A stretch of DNA of 64,000 nt from Agriotes lineatus (taxonomy: Eukaryota > Arthropoda > Insecta > Coleoptera > Elateridae), in the NCBI GenBank assembly GCA_940337035.1, contig CALNHX010000265.1, forward strand, positions 1 to 64,000. The letters are read 5' to 3'. Under the pieces are notes generated by a model. That model was not told the DNA's origin. It searched no databases and was given only the letters and a program-made list of their open reading frames with translations. Every line of letters starts with the position of its first letter. Position 1 is the first letter of the stretch. Positions 46,768-56,000 of the stretch are shown here, piece after piece. The position numbers were made by a program, and so were the translations under genes.

Positions 46768-47793
46768 CTAGTGTTGTGACTTTTTTCTTGCATTATTTCC
46801 CGTGTAATTGTTGTAATTGGGTGACTGCCACCCTGTAATTTGATTATTCTGATTAAATTTGCCCTGCGGCTTATAAAAATTATGTTCCCTTTTATTGTTA
46901 AGATTGGTTTGACCGCCTAAGTTATTGTTAACATATCCTTGATACCTGTGAAATTTTTCTGACCTAACATTAGGATTTGCATTATTTTGTGCCTTGTAAA
47001 AATTTGGCTGATTCCGCCCTGTGCTAAACCTGAAGTCGTTGTTTCTTGTTTGGTGATGTTGCCTAAACTTCCAATAACAATTTTGTGCTATGTGATTATT
47101 ACGACCGCAATTAAAACAAGTTCTGCTTTGTGTTGCGCGCATTGTAAAAACTGTATTATTATTATATTTATTTATAAACATTTTGTCTGGTAATTCAAAT
47201 TGAATGGCAAATTGTTCCGCTTTGTCCAAATCTACGTTCTCGGTTCGCATTAATAGTGGACCTAGCTGTTTCAAAATGTTTTTGTGTACCCCTGTTCGAA
47301 ATTGATTCAAAAGTAATTCCCCGTTTTTCTTCCTTAAACCAGGCTTTTCACTGTCCGTCGCATGTTTTAAATCGTCTGTTAAAATTTCTGTGCCTAATGT
47401 TTTTAATCGCAACACATAATTAGCTATTGATTCGTCGTATTTTTGATAACATTTACCCAGCCGTATGAGCGCTTCGCCCGGTATTTTCGCTGGTGTAAAC
47501 TTGCCTATTAGTTTTTCCTTTAACTCATTATAACTCAAACTGTCGAGGTCTTGGTTGGTTCTAAAATAACTATAAGCATCCCCTGTTAACCTATATTTCA
47601 ATATGTTTAATTTTGTACTATCCGACCAATTGTCTAAAATGCCTCGTTGGTCTAATTTTTCAAAGTATTGCCTAATGTTATTTTTGCCACTAAAATTTTC
47701 CACGGTAGACGCAATCATACCTAGCGTCACAAATGGTTGTAATGTTGCTTGATTACCTGACGGCAATTCCGTGGCTGTTGCGTGCGATACCAT
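46768..47793 (-). CDS. gag: Gag-like protein of nested LTR element
   Basis: A complete 341-codon frame from ATG at 47,793 to the stop at 46,768. The body (residues about 20-200) looks like a retrotransposon capsid, with helical stretches such as IRQYFEKLDQRG and YSYFRTNQDLDSLSYNELKE. One CCHC zinc knuckle CFNCGRNNHIAQNC sits at about residues 226-239, with the second basic half rich in Asn, Gln and Arg, as expected of a nucleocapsid. It lies 1.2 kb downstream of the 5' LTR in element sense. The frame is unbroken, consistent with the young LTRs. No pol follows, so any mobilisation would need help from another element. Assignment to Ty3/gypsy rests on general Gag form and LTR type and is not certain. 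Confidence 0.85.
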   Translation of the reverse strand: MVSHATATELPSGNQATLQPFVTLGMIASTVENFSGKNNIRQYFEKLDQRGILDNWSDSTKLNILKYRLTGDAYSYFRTNQDLDSLSYNELKEKLIGKFTPAKIPGEALIRLGKCYQKYDESIANYVLRLKTLGTEILTDDLKHATDSEKPGLRKKNGELLLNQFRTGVHKNILKQLGPLLMRTENVDLDKAEQFAIQFELPDKMFINKYNNNTVFTMRATQSRTCFNCGRNNHIAQNCYWKFRQHHQTRNNDFRFSTGRNQPNFYKAQNNANPNVRSEKFHRYQGYVNNNLGGQTNLNNKREHNFYKPQGKFNQNNQITGWQSPNYNNYTGNNARKKSQH

Positions 47794-49005
47794 TTTATTT
47801 TAAATTTTGACCTAAAATATTTGAAAATATAGCCTTTCTACGCTAATTACTTTATGATTTGCGAAATTTTTAGCTAAGTGCTCACTGATTATTTAAAAAT
47901 CCGTATATATATGCACCTATTTGTGAAATTTTTCCAATACTATAAATGGTGAACTTATTTTTCGGTTAAACGCGTAAAATAATTGCCTTTATGACTCCCT
48001 ACGTTAATGCTTTCGTATTTGTCCTGATAATAATAATTTTTACAAGTTTTTGTTTGCTTTTATTTATGCGACGTCTATGTGTGCCACCCTTGGCAAAGTT
48101 TTAGACGATATTTAATTGCAAAAATGATGCAGGAATTGTATTTATTGTGATTGTTATCCCTAATTGTTGCAGATTATTAGCAGAAAAATTGTTTAAAATT
48201 GTTTTATTTGCCTACCAAATTTTTGAAGCCTCTTTTTACTGTTTGCACAGTATTGGGGATTAATATTTGTTACTATTTGTAGAGCGTTCGAATTGTTTTA
48301 ATTACTAGTACACCGTTGAATTCGAAATTATTATTGCTGTCTTGTTGCACACAGAAACCTACCAAAATTTGATGCTCCTATAGGAACAAGGTAGAAAAAC
48401 ACACAAAATCGCACAAAAATAAAATTATTTAAATAGCTGCAAGCGTAAAATTGTTAGAAGCACATATTAATTTGGGCGCTCTCTGTAATGCCTTCCATAA
48501 ATGTGATTTGATTTCCTTTTGATGAACAATAGATTTTATTGGGGGGTTGTAGCATTTCTTTTACCTAGTTATGATTGTTTGGCTGCCAAATTTTTGCAAC
48601 CTATGATCTCCCTGCGTCTTACCGACCGATAAAATTTCTTGCAAAATTCCTTCGTGCTGAAATTTCCACTAGGGGTTGTTTTTACGTTAGGGGGATGAAA
48701 TACGAAAGTAATTCTTGTTGTCTGCCGCCCGATTGAGGGTTGGCAGATGTAATTTAGGTGTTGAAGTTTTTATAAAAGTGAAAAAATTTATTCTAAGTTT
48801 TTAAGGGTGTATTTTCGGCCTTCCTGAAGGTGCAAGGGATAAACAACCGAGTTAAAGGGGTTGTGCTGCCCCCAATTATTGCTATGATTGGCAAATTCTA
48901 ATTGAGTTATGTTTAAATTTTTATAAAAACAAGAGAAAAGAAATCTAAGTTTCTTAAGGGGTTCAATCCTTTAATTCGGAGTAGGGTTAGTCCGCAGCCA
49001 CCATT
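47794..49005 (-). other. 5' leader of nested element with putative primer-binding site
   Basis: 1.2 kb between 5' LTR and gag with no gene. In element sense the first bases after the LTR are AAATGGTGGCTGCGGACT. TGGTGGCTGCGG matches the complement of a leucine-type tRNA 3' end with one mismatch (from memory), so it may be the primer-binding site. Confidence 0.5.
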
Positions 49006-50106
49006 TATAACCAAGGGGTTGTTTTCCCAACCCCCTGGTTATCAGTTTTACGTGCTGCCACGATGGTGTGATATAGGGGTTGATTCAAACCCGTATATCA
49101 CTAATTGCCCTAAGGGGTCGAAATCTCATCTTCTGACCACTGTGCGATAACTTAGGGGTTGTAGTTACGAGTTATGGTTAAATAAAACACCCACAAAAGA
49201 ATAAATAACTTATATTAAAAGAACTTAAAAATTTGGATCAAGTACAAATTAATTTTACCCTATCTGGTCAATGGTTAATTAACTGTAGCTTCGTAAATAT
49301 AATTGCTCAGAATTACGCTTAAAGCTTATGACATCAATTTACTTTGGAAGGGAAGAATAAACATAGCAGCCCTGGTTAATAAAATACACATAAATGACTG
49401 ACCTTAGTCCAGGTGCCGTTGCTAGAACTTGGAGGGTGAATGTTAATTTTATTTATTCGCGGTACGCCCGAATTGACTTAGGAAATTTAAATATGTTCGA
49501 CTAGATTTTAGATCCCCTGGTCGGCAATCCTTGAATTTTGAGTAGCTTATCACATGCACTAGTCCCATAACGATTTGAATATAACTTTCAATTTTGACTT
49601 AGGTTGATTCGCGCTACGCGCGGCGTGCGCCGGACGCGGTACGCCCGAAAGCGGCTTTTGTCGGTAATTAGTTCATTATCTCGCGGGATACGGGAAGACT
49701 GCCTGTCCAGTTCGCGTTCCCCAAAAGGTAAGTTTCTTTCGTGAATAGCCGGGAGTTCCCGTTTTGCCAACTTGCCAAAATGGCTTTATTCTTAGCGGCT
49801 CTTGGTACCGCATGAAACCAAACTGACTCATGGGTTCTCACAGTACAGAAATTGCATGTTTGCTGGCGCAGCCCAATTCTAAGAAAATTCTGCCAGTAAG
49901 TTAATATCGAATTCCTTGACTTCCCGGATGCAATTCAACCGTTGCTTGGATTATAACAATGTAACCTTTTACGTGCTTAGTAAATGACATTTTGCGTTCG
50001 CAATAAATTTAATATATGCAGGAACGGCTTTGTTTTATTCTTCCTCATGACAACTTAAAATCTATAAGATTTATAAATATAATGCAATTTCTTGCGGGTT
50101 GTTACA
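49006..50106 (-). mobile_element. Nested element 5' LTR
   Basis: 1,101 bp, partner of 40,923-42,023. Both carry the same 60-codon open frame on the element's sense strand, not considered a gene. Confidence 0.93.
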
Positions 50107-50110
50107 ATAG

Positions 50111-50334
50111 CACTGGGTTTTAAATTATGAATAATGTTCCGTAAATTTGGATTGAAATTTTATGTTTAATCTAATTTAAACATATTAAAGTTAGTAATTA
50201 TGAGGCAAAGACTGGTGATTGCAACATTACAATTTTCTTGCTAATAAATTGGAATCGCATTTAAAAAAATGTGCGACTGGATTTCGTAAATTTTAGAAAA
50301 TAAAATTTATGTGTGTTTAAATCAAGTTTAAACA
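50111..50334 (-). mobile_element. BEL 3' LTR, inner part
   Basis: Continues the LTR begun at 40,449-40,922 and matches 58,175-58,410. It lacks an 8-bp TATATATG-type segment present in the 5' LTR. ATAG at 50,107-50,110 is the target duplication of the nested element. Confidence 0.92.
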
Positions 50335-50373
50335 TATTGCCAATTTTTAGGCTGAAGAAAAAGAAAAGAAAAA

Positions 50374-51023
50374 CTATATTGTTTCTTCCACCTTAAGGGT
50401 TTCTAGAGGATATTCTTCTACGGCTGATTGGCGCTGTTTGGATTGATGCTTCCTTCGGTTGATCTTTTTCCGAATGTAGTAGGAGGCTCCTATTAGAATA
50501 GCTCCTCCCAATAGGCTGCTTGTGATCCCGCTGGATAGATAGGAGTGGTGGCGGATGGTTTTCCAAGTAATGTCCTTTAGGTGCTGCTGGAATTCGAACT
50601 GCGAAGTTTGTAAATCCTCGAAGTGGTCTGACTGTTTTAGTACTGGCTCTTCTGCAATTTCTGAAAAGGAGTTGGGTGTTATTGTGTTGGTAAAATTGAT
50701 GCTGACGGCCTTGGAATATCCTGCCAGGATCTTGAATTTCTTGTTATGCCTGGGGGTTAACGTATTCTTTGTAGTTTGGATGATGCAGTCTGACGAGATT
50801 TGAATTACACCTGTAGTGTTGACAGTGATTTCTTCCCTATTGCCACTGCAAGTGATAGCGATTCGGGTTGGCTTGTTGACCACGAACATCCAGGTGTTTT
50901 CCATGTATAGTTGTTTCCAAATAATGGACTGGATCTGATGTCTTCGTAAGCTGCATTGGCTAACTTCCGTTCGATGATATACCGGGTGTCCGTTCTCAAA
51001 GTCGAACATAGGCGATTAACATT
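50374..51023 (-). pseudogene. env: env-like protein, C-terminal fragment
   Basis: An open frame of about 211 codons on the minus strand. It contains potential N-glycosylation sites, a hydrophobic membrane anchor near the end (SSLLGGAILIGASYYI at about 50,460-50,530) followed by a basic stop-transfer tail (RKKINRRK) and a short cytoplasmic end. This layout fits the membrane-proximal part of an insect retroelement envelope. It is cut off from the upstream env parts by a 51-bp inverted repeat and its spacer. Its segment at about 50,605-50,735 is homologous to a stretch inside the pol region (54,373-54,500). Confidence 0.7.
50973..51023. repeat. 51-bp inverted repeat, left arm
   Basis: Reverse complement of 51,334-51,384 with about two mismatches. 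The 310-bp spacer (51,024-51,333) is AT-rich with no evident env coding. Confidence 0.9.
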
Positions 51024-51333
51024 GTATTGAACGTTTTTGCCGATTCCTGCTCGCCAATTCAACTTACAGCGAAGGTAATGGTATCAATGGAAAGATAAAA
51101 TTATTACGCATCAAATGATACCAATAATAATATTCAAGATGCGATTTTTATTTTAAAATACTAATTTAAAGCTTGGGAATTTTTAAATATGCCATGCCTT
51201 GATTTTCAAGTTCGATAGCATTTGTCAAAAAAATTGGTAATTAGTTGACGTAAATCGGGTATTTTCTGTCAACGTCTGTTAAAATTATCTACAGAAAAAT
51301 GAATTATTTCAATAAAGAATGAGTGAATGCTCT
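51024..51333. other. Spacer between env inverted-repeat arms
   Basis: AT-rich, with no convincing continuation of env. The origin is unclear: inserted DNA or a rearranged env part. Confidence 0.5.
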
Positions 51334-51384
51334 AATGTTAATTGCCTATGTTCGACTTTGAGAATGGACACCCGGTATATCATC
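51334..51384. repeat. 51-bp inverted repeat, right arm
   Basis: Partner of 50,973-51,023. The upstream env frame enters this arm and ends at TAG near 51,346. Confidence 0.9.
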
Positions 51385-51675
51385 AATGATGCAATTTGGG
51401 TTATTTTCAATTCCTTTCACGACTGTTGGACTGCAGATATACTTGTTTGGATTAATTTGGAGATTTTCTTTGAATTCCTCATCTGTCTCTTGAAAGTACA
51501 TTTGTAGGTTGTAGTCTACAGCGAAGATCCCTTTTGGTACGTCGATCACCCAGTAGGACCCATTGTTAATTTGGAGAGGAATTGGTGTCACCTTGATTAA
51601 GGTATATTCGGTTTTTTCTACTATGATGAAGTATCCTTGGAAGTTGATGTAGATGTCATCATGTCCGATGTCGAC
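51346..51675 (-). pseudogene. env: env-like protein, middle fragment
   Basis: An open stretch on the minus strand lies between the small (TAA)n insertion and the inverted repeat. It contains INNGSYWVIDVPKG and Cys residues (YICSP, NCII) of an ectodomain-like sequence. It continues the upstream env fragment in content, but the reading is interrupted at both ends. Confidence 0.6.
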
Positions 51676-51780
51676 CTTTATTATTATTATTATTATTATA
51701 TTTCAAGCGAGAGGCGGCACAGCCGATTATCTCGCGCAAATGCATATACAAGTGCAGAACATAATGATTACATAAGAAAG
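51676..51780 (-). mobile_element. About 105-bp insertion ending in (TAA)n
   Basis: In minus orientation the block ends GCTTGAAATA followed by about eight TAA repeats. It contains GCGCGAGATAATCGGCTGTG and interrupts the env frame on both sides. A short 3' end with a simple TAA tail suggests a 5'-truncated non-LTR retrotransposon or SINE copy. No target duplication is clear. Confidence 0.5.
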
Positions 51781-53024
51781 CCATACAGGATTGGGGTCGG
51801 TAAAATTTCTAAGTTTGGCGAGAGTTTACTGGTTGCATTTGCGAGGATTTGCTTGATTTGGGCAGGTGTGATTAACTCGTAAAGATTACCTTGTTGGAAA
51901 TGAACGTTCAAAATGTTTGTGTGGTAATTGCACAGTTCACTAATAACATTGGTGGCGACTTGGTAGACACTGATGATGTGGATATTTAATCGGTTGGAGT
52001 CGGTTGCCTTATACCATTTGTCCATGTTGTTGATTGCGCTGATTCCTTGGTTTAGCTTCTCTTGAAAATGTTCCAGCTTCTGATCGATTCGTTCTTCGGT
52101 TTCGTTGAATCTTGAGAGTGCTGACAGCAAGAATTTGGATTGTTGACTGTCCATTTTTATTAACTCCTGTTGATTTTTATCGAGTCTATCAATATCTTGA
52201 TAGACTTCGTCATTTACTCCGAAAATTGACGTGAGTACAGTCCCAAGCACTCCTCGTTTCGCTCGTCTTGTTATGATGTCTTCCATGCCAGTTTTAATCC
52301 ATTCTATATGCCTTTTTTGTTCCAGAAGATGATGCACCAATGTCTTGCATAACGTATCTTCGGATAGTTCTTTCGCACAGTTGCAGAGGTCGTCGAATTT
52401 GTCCACCATGTCGGTAACTGTTTCGAAGTCTTCTTCGATCTTCCCCCTCTCGAACTGGATTTCGATCCTGAATGTTCCTCGTTCAATTTTCCCGTGTCCA
52501 ATATGCTCTACATAGTACCCGCTGTCTGGTTTTTGTATGTTGAATTCTGCCTTACTCAATGTATTTGTAGTAAGGAGAGTATATATTAGTAGAACCATTT
52601 TCCATTTGGACGTGACAGTTTTTCTTGGTACTGGGAATGATTGTGTGTGGGTGCTGTTGGCCGAAATTTTCTCTTCAGGCTCTGGTTCCTGCGATTCTTC
52701 GTTAGTTGGTAATGGAATGATACTGCCTATGGATCGTTTTAATTGATGTCCTCCTGATTTCTGGATGGTTACTACTCGTACGGATCCATCGGTTGCAGGA
52801 TGAATGTCGGTAACTCTCGCTAAAGGCCATTTACTAGGATTGATGTTTTCTTCTTTGATTAACACTAGGTCACCAACTTTTATATTCTCCACCGGTTTCT
52901 TCCATTTGTTTCTTTGCTGTAATCCATGAAGGTAGTCTGAGCTCCATGATTTCCAAAAATCTTGCTTGATTTTTTGGATCAATCTCCAGCGATTTGACAA
53001 ATTTGTTGATATTGGTGTGCTGAT
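51781..53024 (-). pseudogene. env: pol C-terminus and env N-terminal half, disrupted
   Basis: This continues in the same frame as the upstream Gag-Pol after a TGA ending at 53,025. The first about 100 codons (RWRLIQKIKQDFW...VGDLVLIKEEN...) match the domain that closes BEL/Pao pol (DUF5641-type). An env-like part follows: a hydrophobic signal-like stretch (MVLLIYTLLTTNTLS at about 52,570), a furin-type site RAKR (52,254-52,265), and immediately after it a hydrophobic glycine-containing stretch (GVLGTVLTSIFG) like the fusion peptide of F-type envelopes. Heptad-rich sequence comes next (SRFNETEERIDQKLEHF). The frame ends at the small insertion at 51,676-51,780. No ATG-led start was found at the beginning. 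The env type is inferred from motif order, not from a search. Confidence 0.75.
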
Positions 53025-56000
53025 TCAGTCCGGTGGTGAGATTATCTCTCTTCCTATCAGGAAATGGCCTGGTGTCAATGCAGTGGTGTCTTCAATATTG
53101 TTGCCTTGTGGGCACAGAAGACGTGAGTTTAAGCAGGCTTCGATTTGGCCAAGCAGGGTTGTTAATTCTTCAAATGTTAGAGTAGCGTTGCCAATGGTTC
53201 TCTTCAGATGATGCTTCATTGATTTTACTCCTGCTTCCCATATCCCTCCGAAGTGTGGAGCTACTGGGGGGATGAAGTGCCATTGGGTACCAATGGTGGA
53301 TAAATTTTCTTGGATAACTGGGCCTTCCATTGCTTGACGGATTTCCTTGTCCAAGACCTTTCTTGCTCCAACGAAATTCGTTCCGTTGTCGCTATAAAGA
53401 TGTGCACAGCGTCCTCTTCGGGCGATGAACCTCCTGAAGACTGCTAGGAAGCTGTTAGTTGTCATGTCGCTGAAGGCTTCTAAATGTATTTCCTTGGTTG
53501 ATAGACAGACAAAAACAGCAATGTATTCCTTGGATGAAGACTGCCCTCTTCCTTTAGATGTTCGGATTTGTATTGGACCGGCATAGTCCACTCCTGAATG
53601 GAAGAATGGCGGGGTTGAGTTGACTCTGGTTGGTGGAAGATTCCCCATTAATTGCTGGGCTGCCTCTGCCTTGAATCGGATGCATCGAAAGCATTTCTTG
53701 ATGCTGGAGCTGACGGATTTCTTTGCGTTGATGATCCAATATCTTCTTCGGACATAGGACAGTGTGAGTTGAGTGCCACCGTGTAAGGTGCGTAAATGTG
53801 CCTCATGGATTATTAATTTGGAAATATGATTGGAATAAGGAAGAATAATTTTGTGTTTTTCGTGGTAGGATAAGTTTGAATTTTCTAGTCTTCCTCCAAC
53901 ACGTATGATTCCATGTTGATCGATGAATGGATTGAGATTTGCGAGTTTGTTATTGGAGTCCACACATTTTCTCTTTTGGAGTTGAGATCCTGTTGCCTTC
54001 AAAATAGGATCACTTCCTTGGACGACCTTGATGAGTGTGAGGATGGTGTCTTCCATTTCTTTAACTGATAGACATCCTGGTTGAATGGGAAGACGCCTAC
54101 ACTTGTTGATGAATCTTCGGCAGTAGGACACGACTAGTACTATTCTTGTCAGAGACGAGAAGCGATGAATAATATCGTTCTCGTCTTGATGAACTGTAGC
54201 TTGATGCACAGTGTAACCCTTTGCTTCTTCATTGGTTGTGGCGGTGTCTGGTTGACACGGCCATAAATCTTTGTTACTTAACCAACTTGGTCCATCCCAC
54301 CATAGTACATGTTCTTTTAATTTCCCTGGACTAGTGCCTCTGGAGATGACGTCTGCAGGTCTAACCGAGAGGGTTGTAAATCCTCGAAGTGGTTCGGCTG
54401 CTGCAACACTGGCTCGTTTGCTATTTCCGTAAAAGAGCTTTTGTGTGATCGTGTCGTTGAAGAGGTTACCACTTGGTTTGGAACATCCCGACAACGTCCA
54501 TCTGCTGCCTCTTCCCTTGGAGACGAATATTATATGAGTGAGTACGATAGTTATTATCACTCTTGCCGAGGTTAGCTGTTTTAGAAGATGCCGCATCGGT
54601 ATTCCACATTGCGTATTTTTGGTAAATTCCCTCGCAGACTTTAATAAGCCGTCTTCTTGATTCCATCTTATACGAGGGGCTAAGTGCTTAGCGAACTCGG
54701 AGGTTTGCTCGCTTGCTGCATCTCTTGATGCTATTTCTTGATGCCACCCTCCACTATGTGCTAATTGTTTATTGAACTCGGAGGGTTTCTCGATTGCTGC
54801 AGTTCCTGCTGCAACCTCTTGACTCCATCCATCGCTAGGTTCGAAGTGTTTGGTGTCGGATTTTTCTTTTACTGCATCCCCTGCCGACAAGTCTTGGTGC
54901 CGCTTTCCACCGGGTGTCAAGTTTTTAATGGAGTCGGAGGGTTTTCCATCTTCTGTCATTATTGCTGTAACGTCTTGGCTCCGTCCATCGGTAGGAGCTG
55001 CTGTAGAAGCATCTGGAGGAGTTCCAACGATTTTTTCGTGGCCTGCAATTTCTGGACTGCATCCACTGCTTGGAGCTGCTGTAGGAGTCTCAACGATTTG
55101 TTCGTGGCCTGCAATTTCCTTTCCTTTCTGTCCATCGACTTTGTGAATGGGAACTTCCTGAATGGAGACTTCGTGAACGAGGACTTTGGAAACTCCATGC
55201 ACTTGGTGATTTTCTTGTGGATGAGAAGATGCTATTTTTTCACATTCGATGATAACAGGATGTTGAACTTCCGTATTCTTTATATTGGCAGCTGCGATTG
55301 CTCGTTCTTCCGCTGTAGAGTTGGTTGTTGATATTTTCTCCACCTGCTGGATTGTTCCTGCTGGGATGGATCCCTTTGATGCGGGATGAATCTCTTTGAC
55401 TGTCTCAATAATTTTTTCCGTGCATACCTGATCTTCTGCGGAAGGTTTTCTTTCTTTGGGCACTTCTTCTATGTCCCAGAATTTCTGCAACTGATATTCT
55501 TCTCCAATTTTGGCAACTATGGTGTTGACTTTAATGCTGTTGTTATGTTGTCTTCCAATGATTCCAGATAAAATCCATCCCAGCTCGGTATTCTGTCCCA
55601 AGATGCCATCCTTTGTTTTAGTGATTCCTTCTAGAATTATTTTTGAATATTCTTCGGCGCCTAGAATTATGTCTATGGGGCCAGGTTGGTTGAAGGTTGG
55701 ATCGGCGATGAAAACATTGCTCCAGGAATTGATATTTATAATTGGGATGGGGGATGAAGGCATGGCTTTGGTAAGCTTAGGAAGTATTAGTAAATTTACA
55801 GGTAGGGAAAAGTTACTTGAAAATCTAGGTGTGATCAAACCTGGGATTTTCCATTTGGCAATTTTTGGCTTGCTGTTCCCGATTCCTGTGATTTCAGCTC
55901 GAACTTTGGTCCTGGGTAACCCCAATAATTCGGCTGATGCTTCCGTGATAAACGACCCCTGAGACCCGGGATCTATTAATACTCGTAATAGATGAGTCAT

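Larger units (their letters stand above)
40923..50106 (-). mobile_element. Nested Ty3/gypsy-like LTR element, gag only
   Basis: Inserted into the BEL 3' LTR with target duplication ATAG (40,919-40,922 and 50,107-50,110). LTRs of 1,101 bp each (40,923-42,023 and 49,006-50,106) differ at about seven positions by eye, roughly 99.4% identity, so insertion was recent. In element sense the LTR starts TGTAACAACCC and ends TTGGTTATA. The 6,982-bp interior has one gag ORF near the 5' side; I find no protease, reverse transcriptase, RNase H or integrase frame in the remaining 4.7 kb, which is AT-rich with several tandem duplications. It therefore resembles a large non-autonomous element that would need pol from a relative. 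Confidence 0.88.

Noticed and set aside
50335..50400. Polypurine tract for the BEL element
   Set aside because: The purine run here is on the strand opposite to the element's sense, so it cannot serve as the tract.
54765..55331. 188-codon Cys/Phe-rich plus-strand frame
   Set aside because: A shadow of the degenerate repeats in the BEL polyprotein on the opposite strand.
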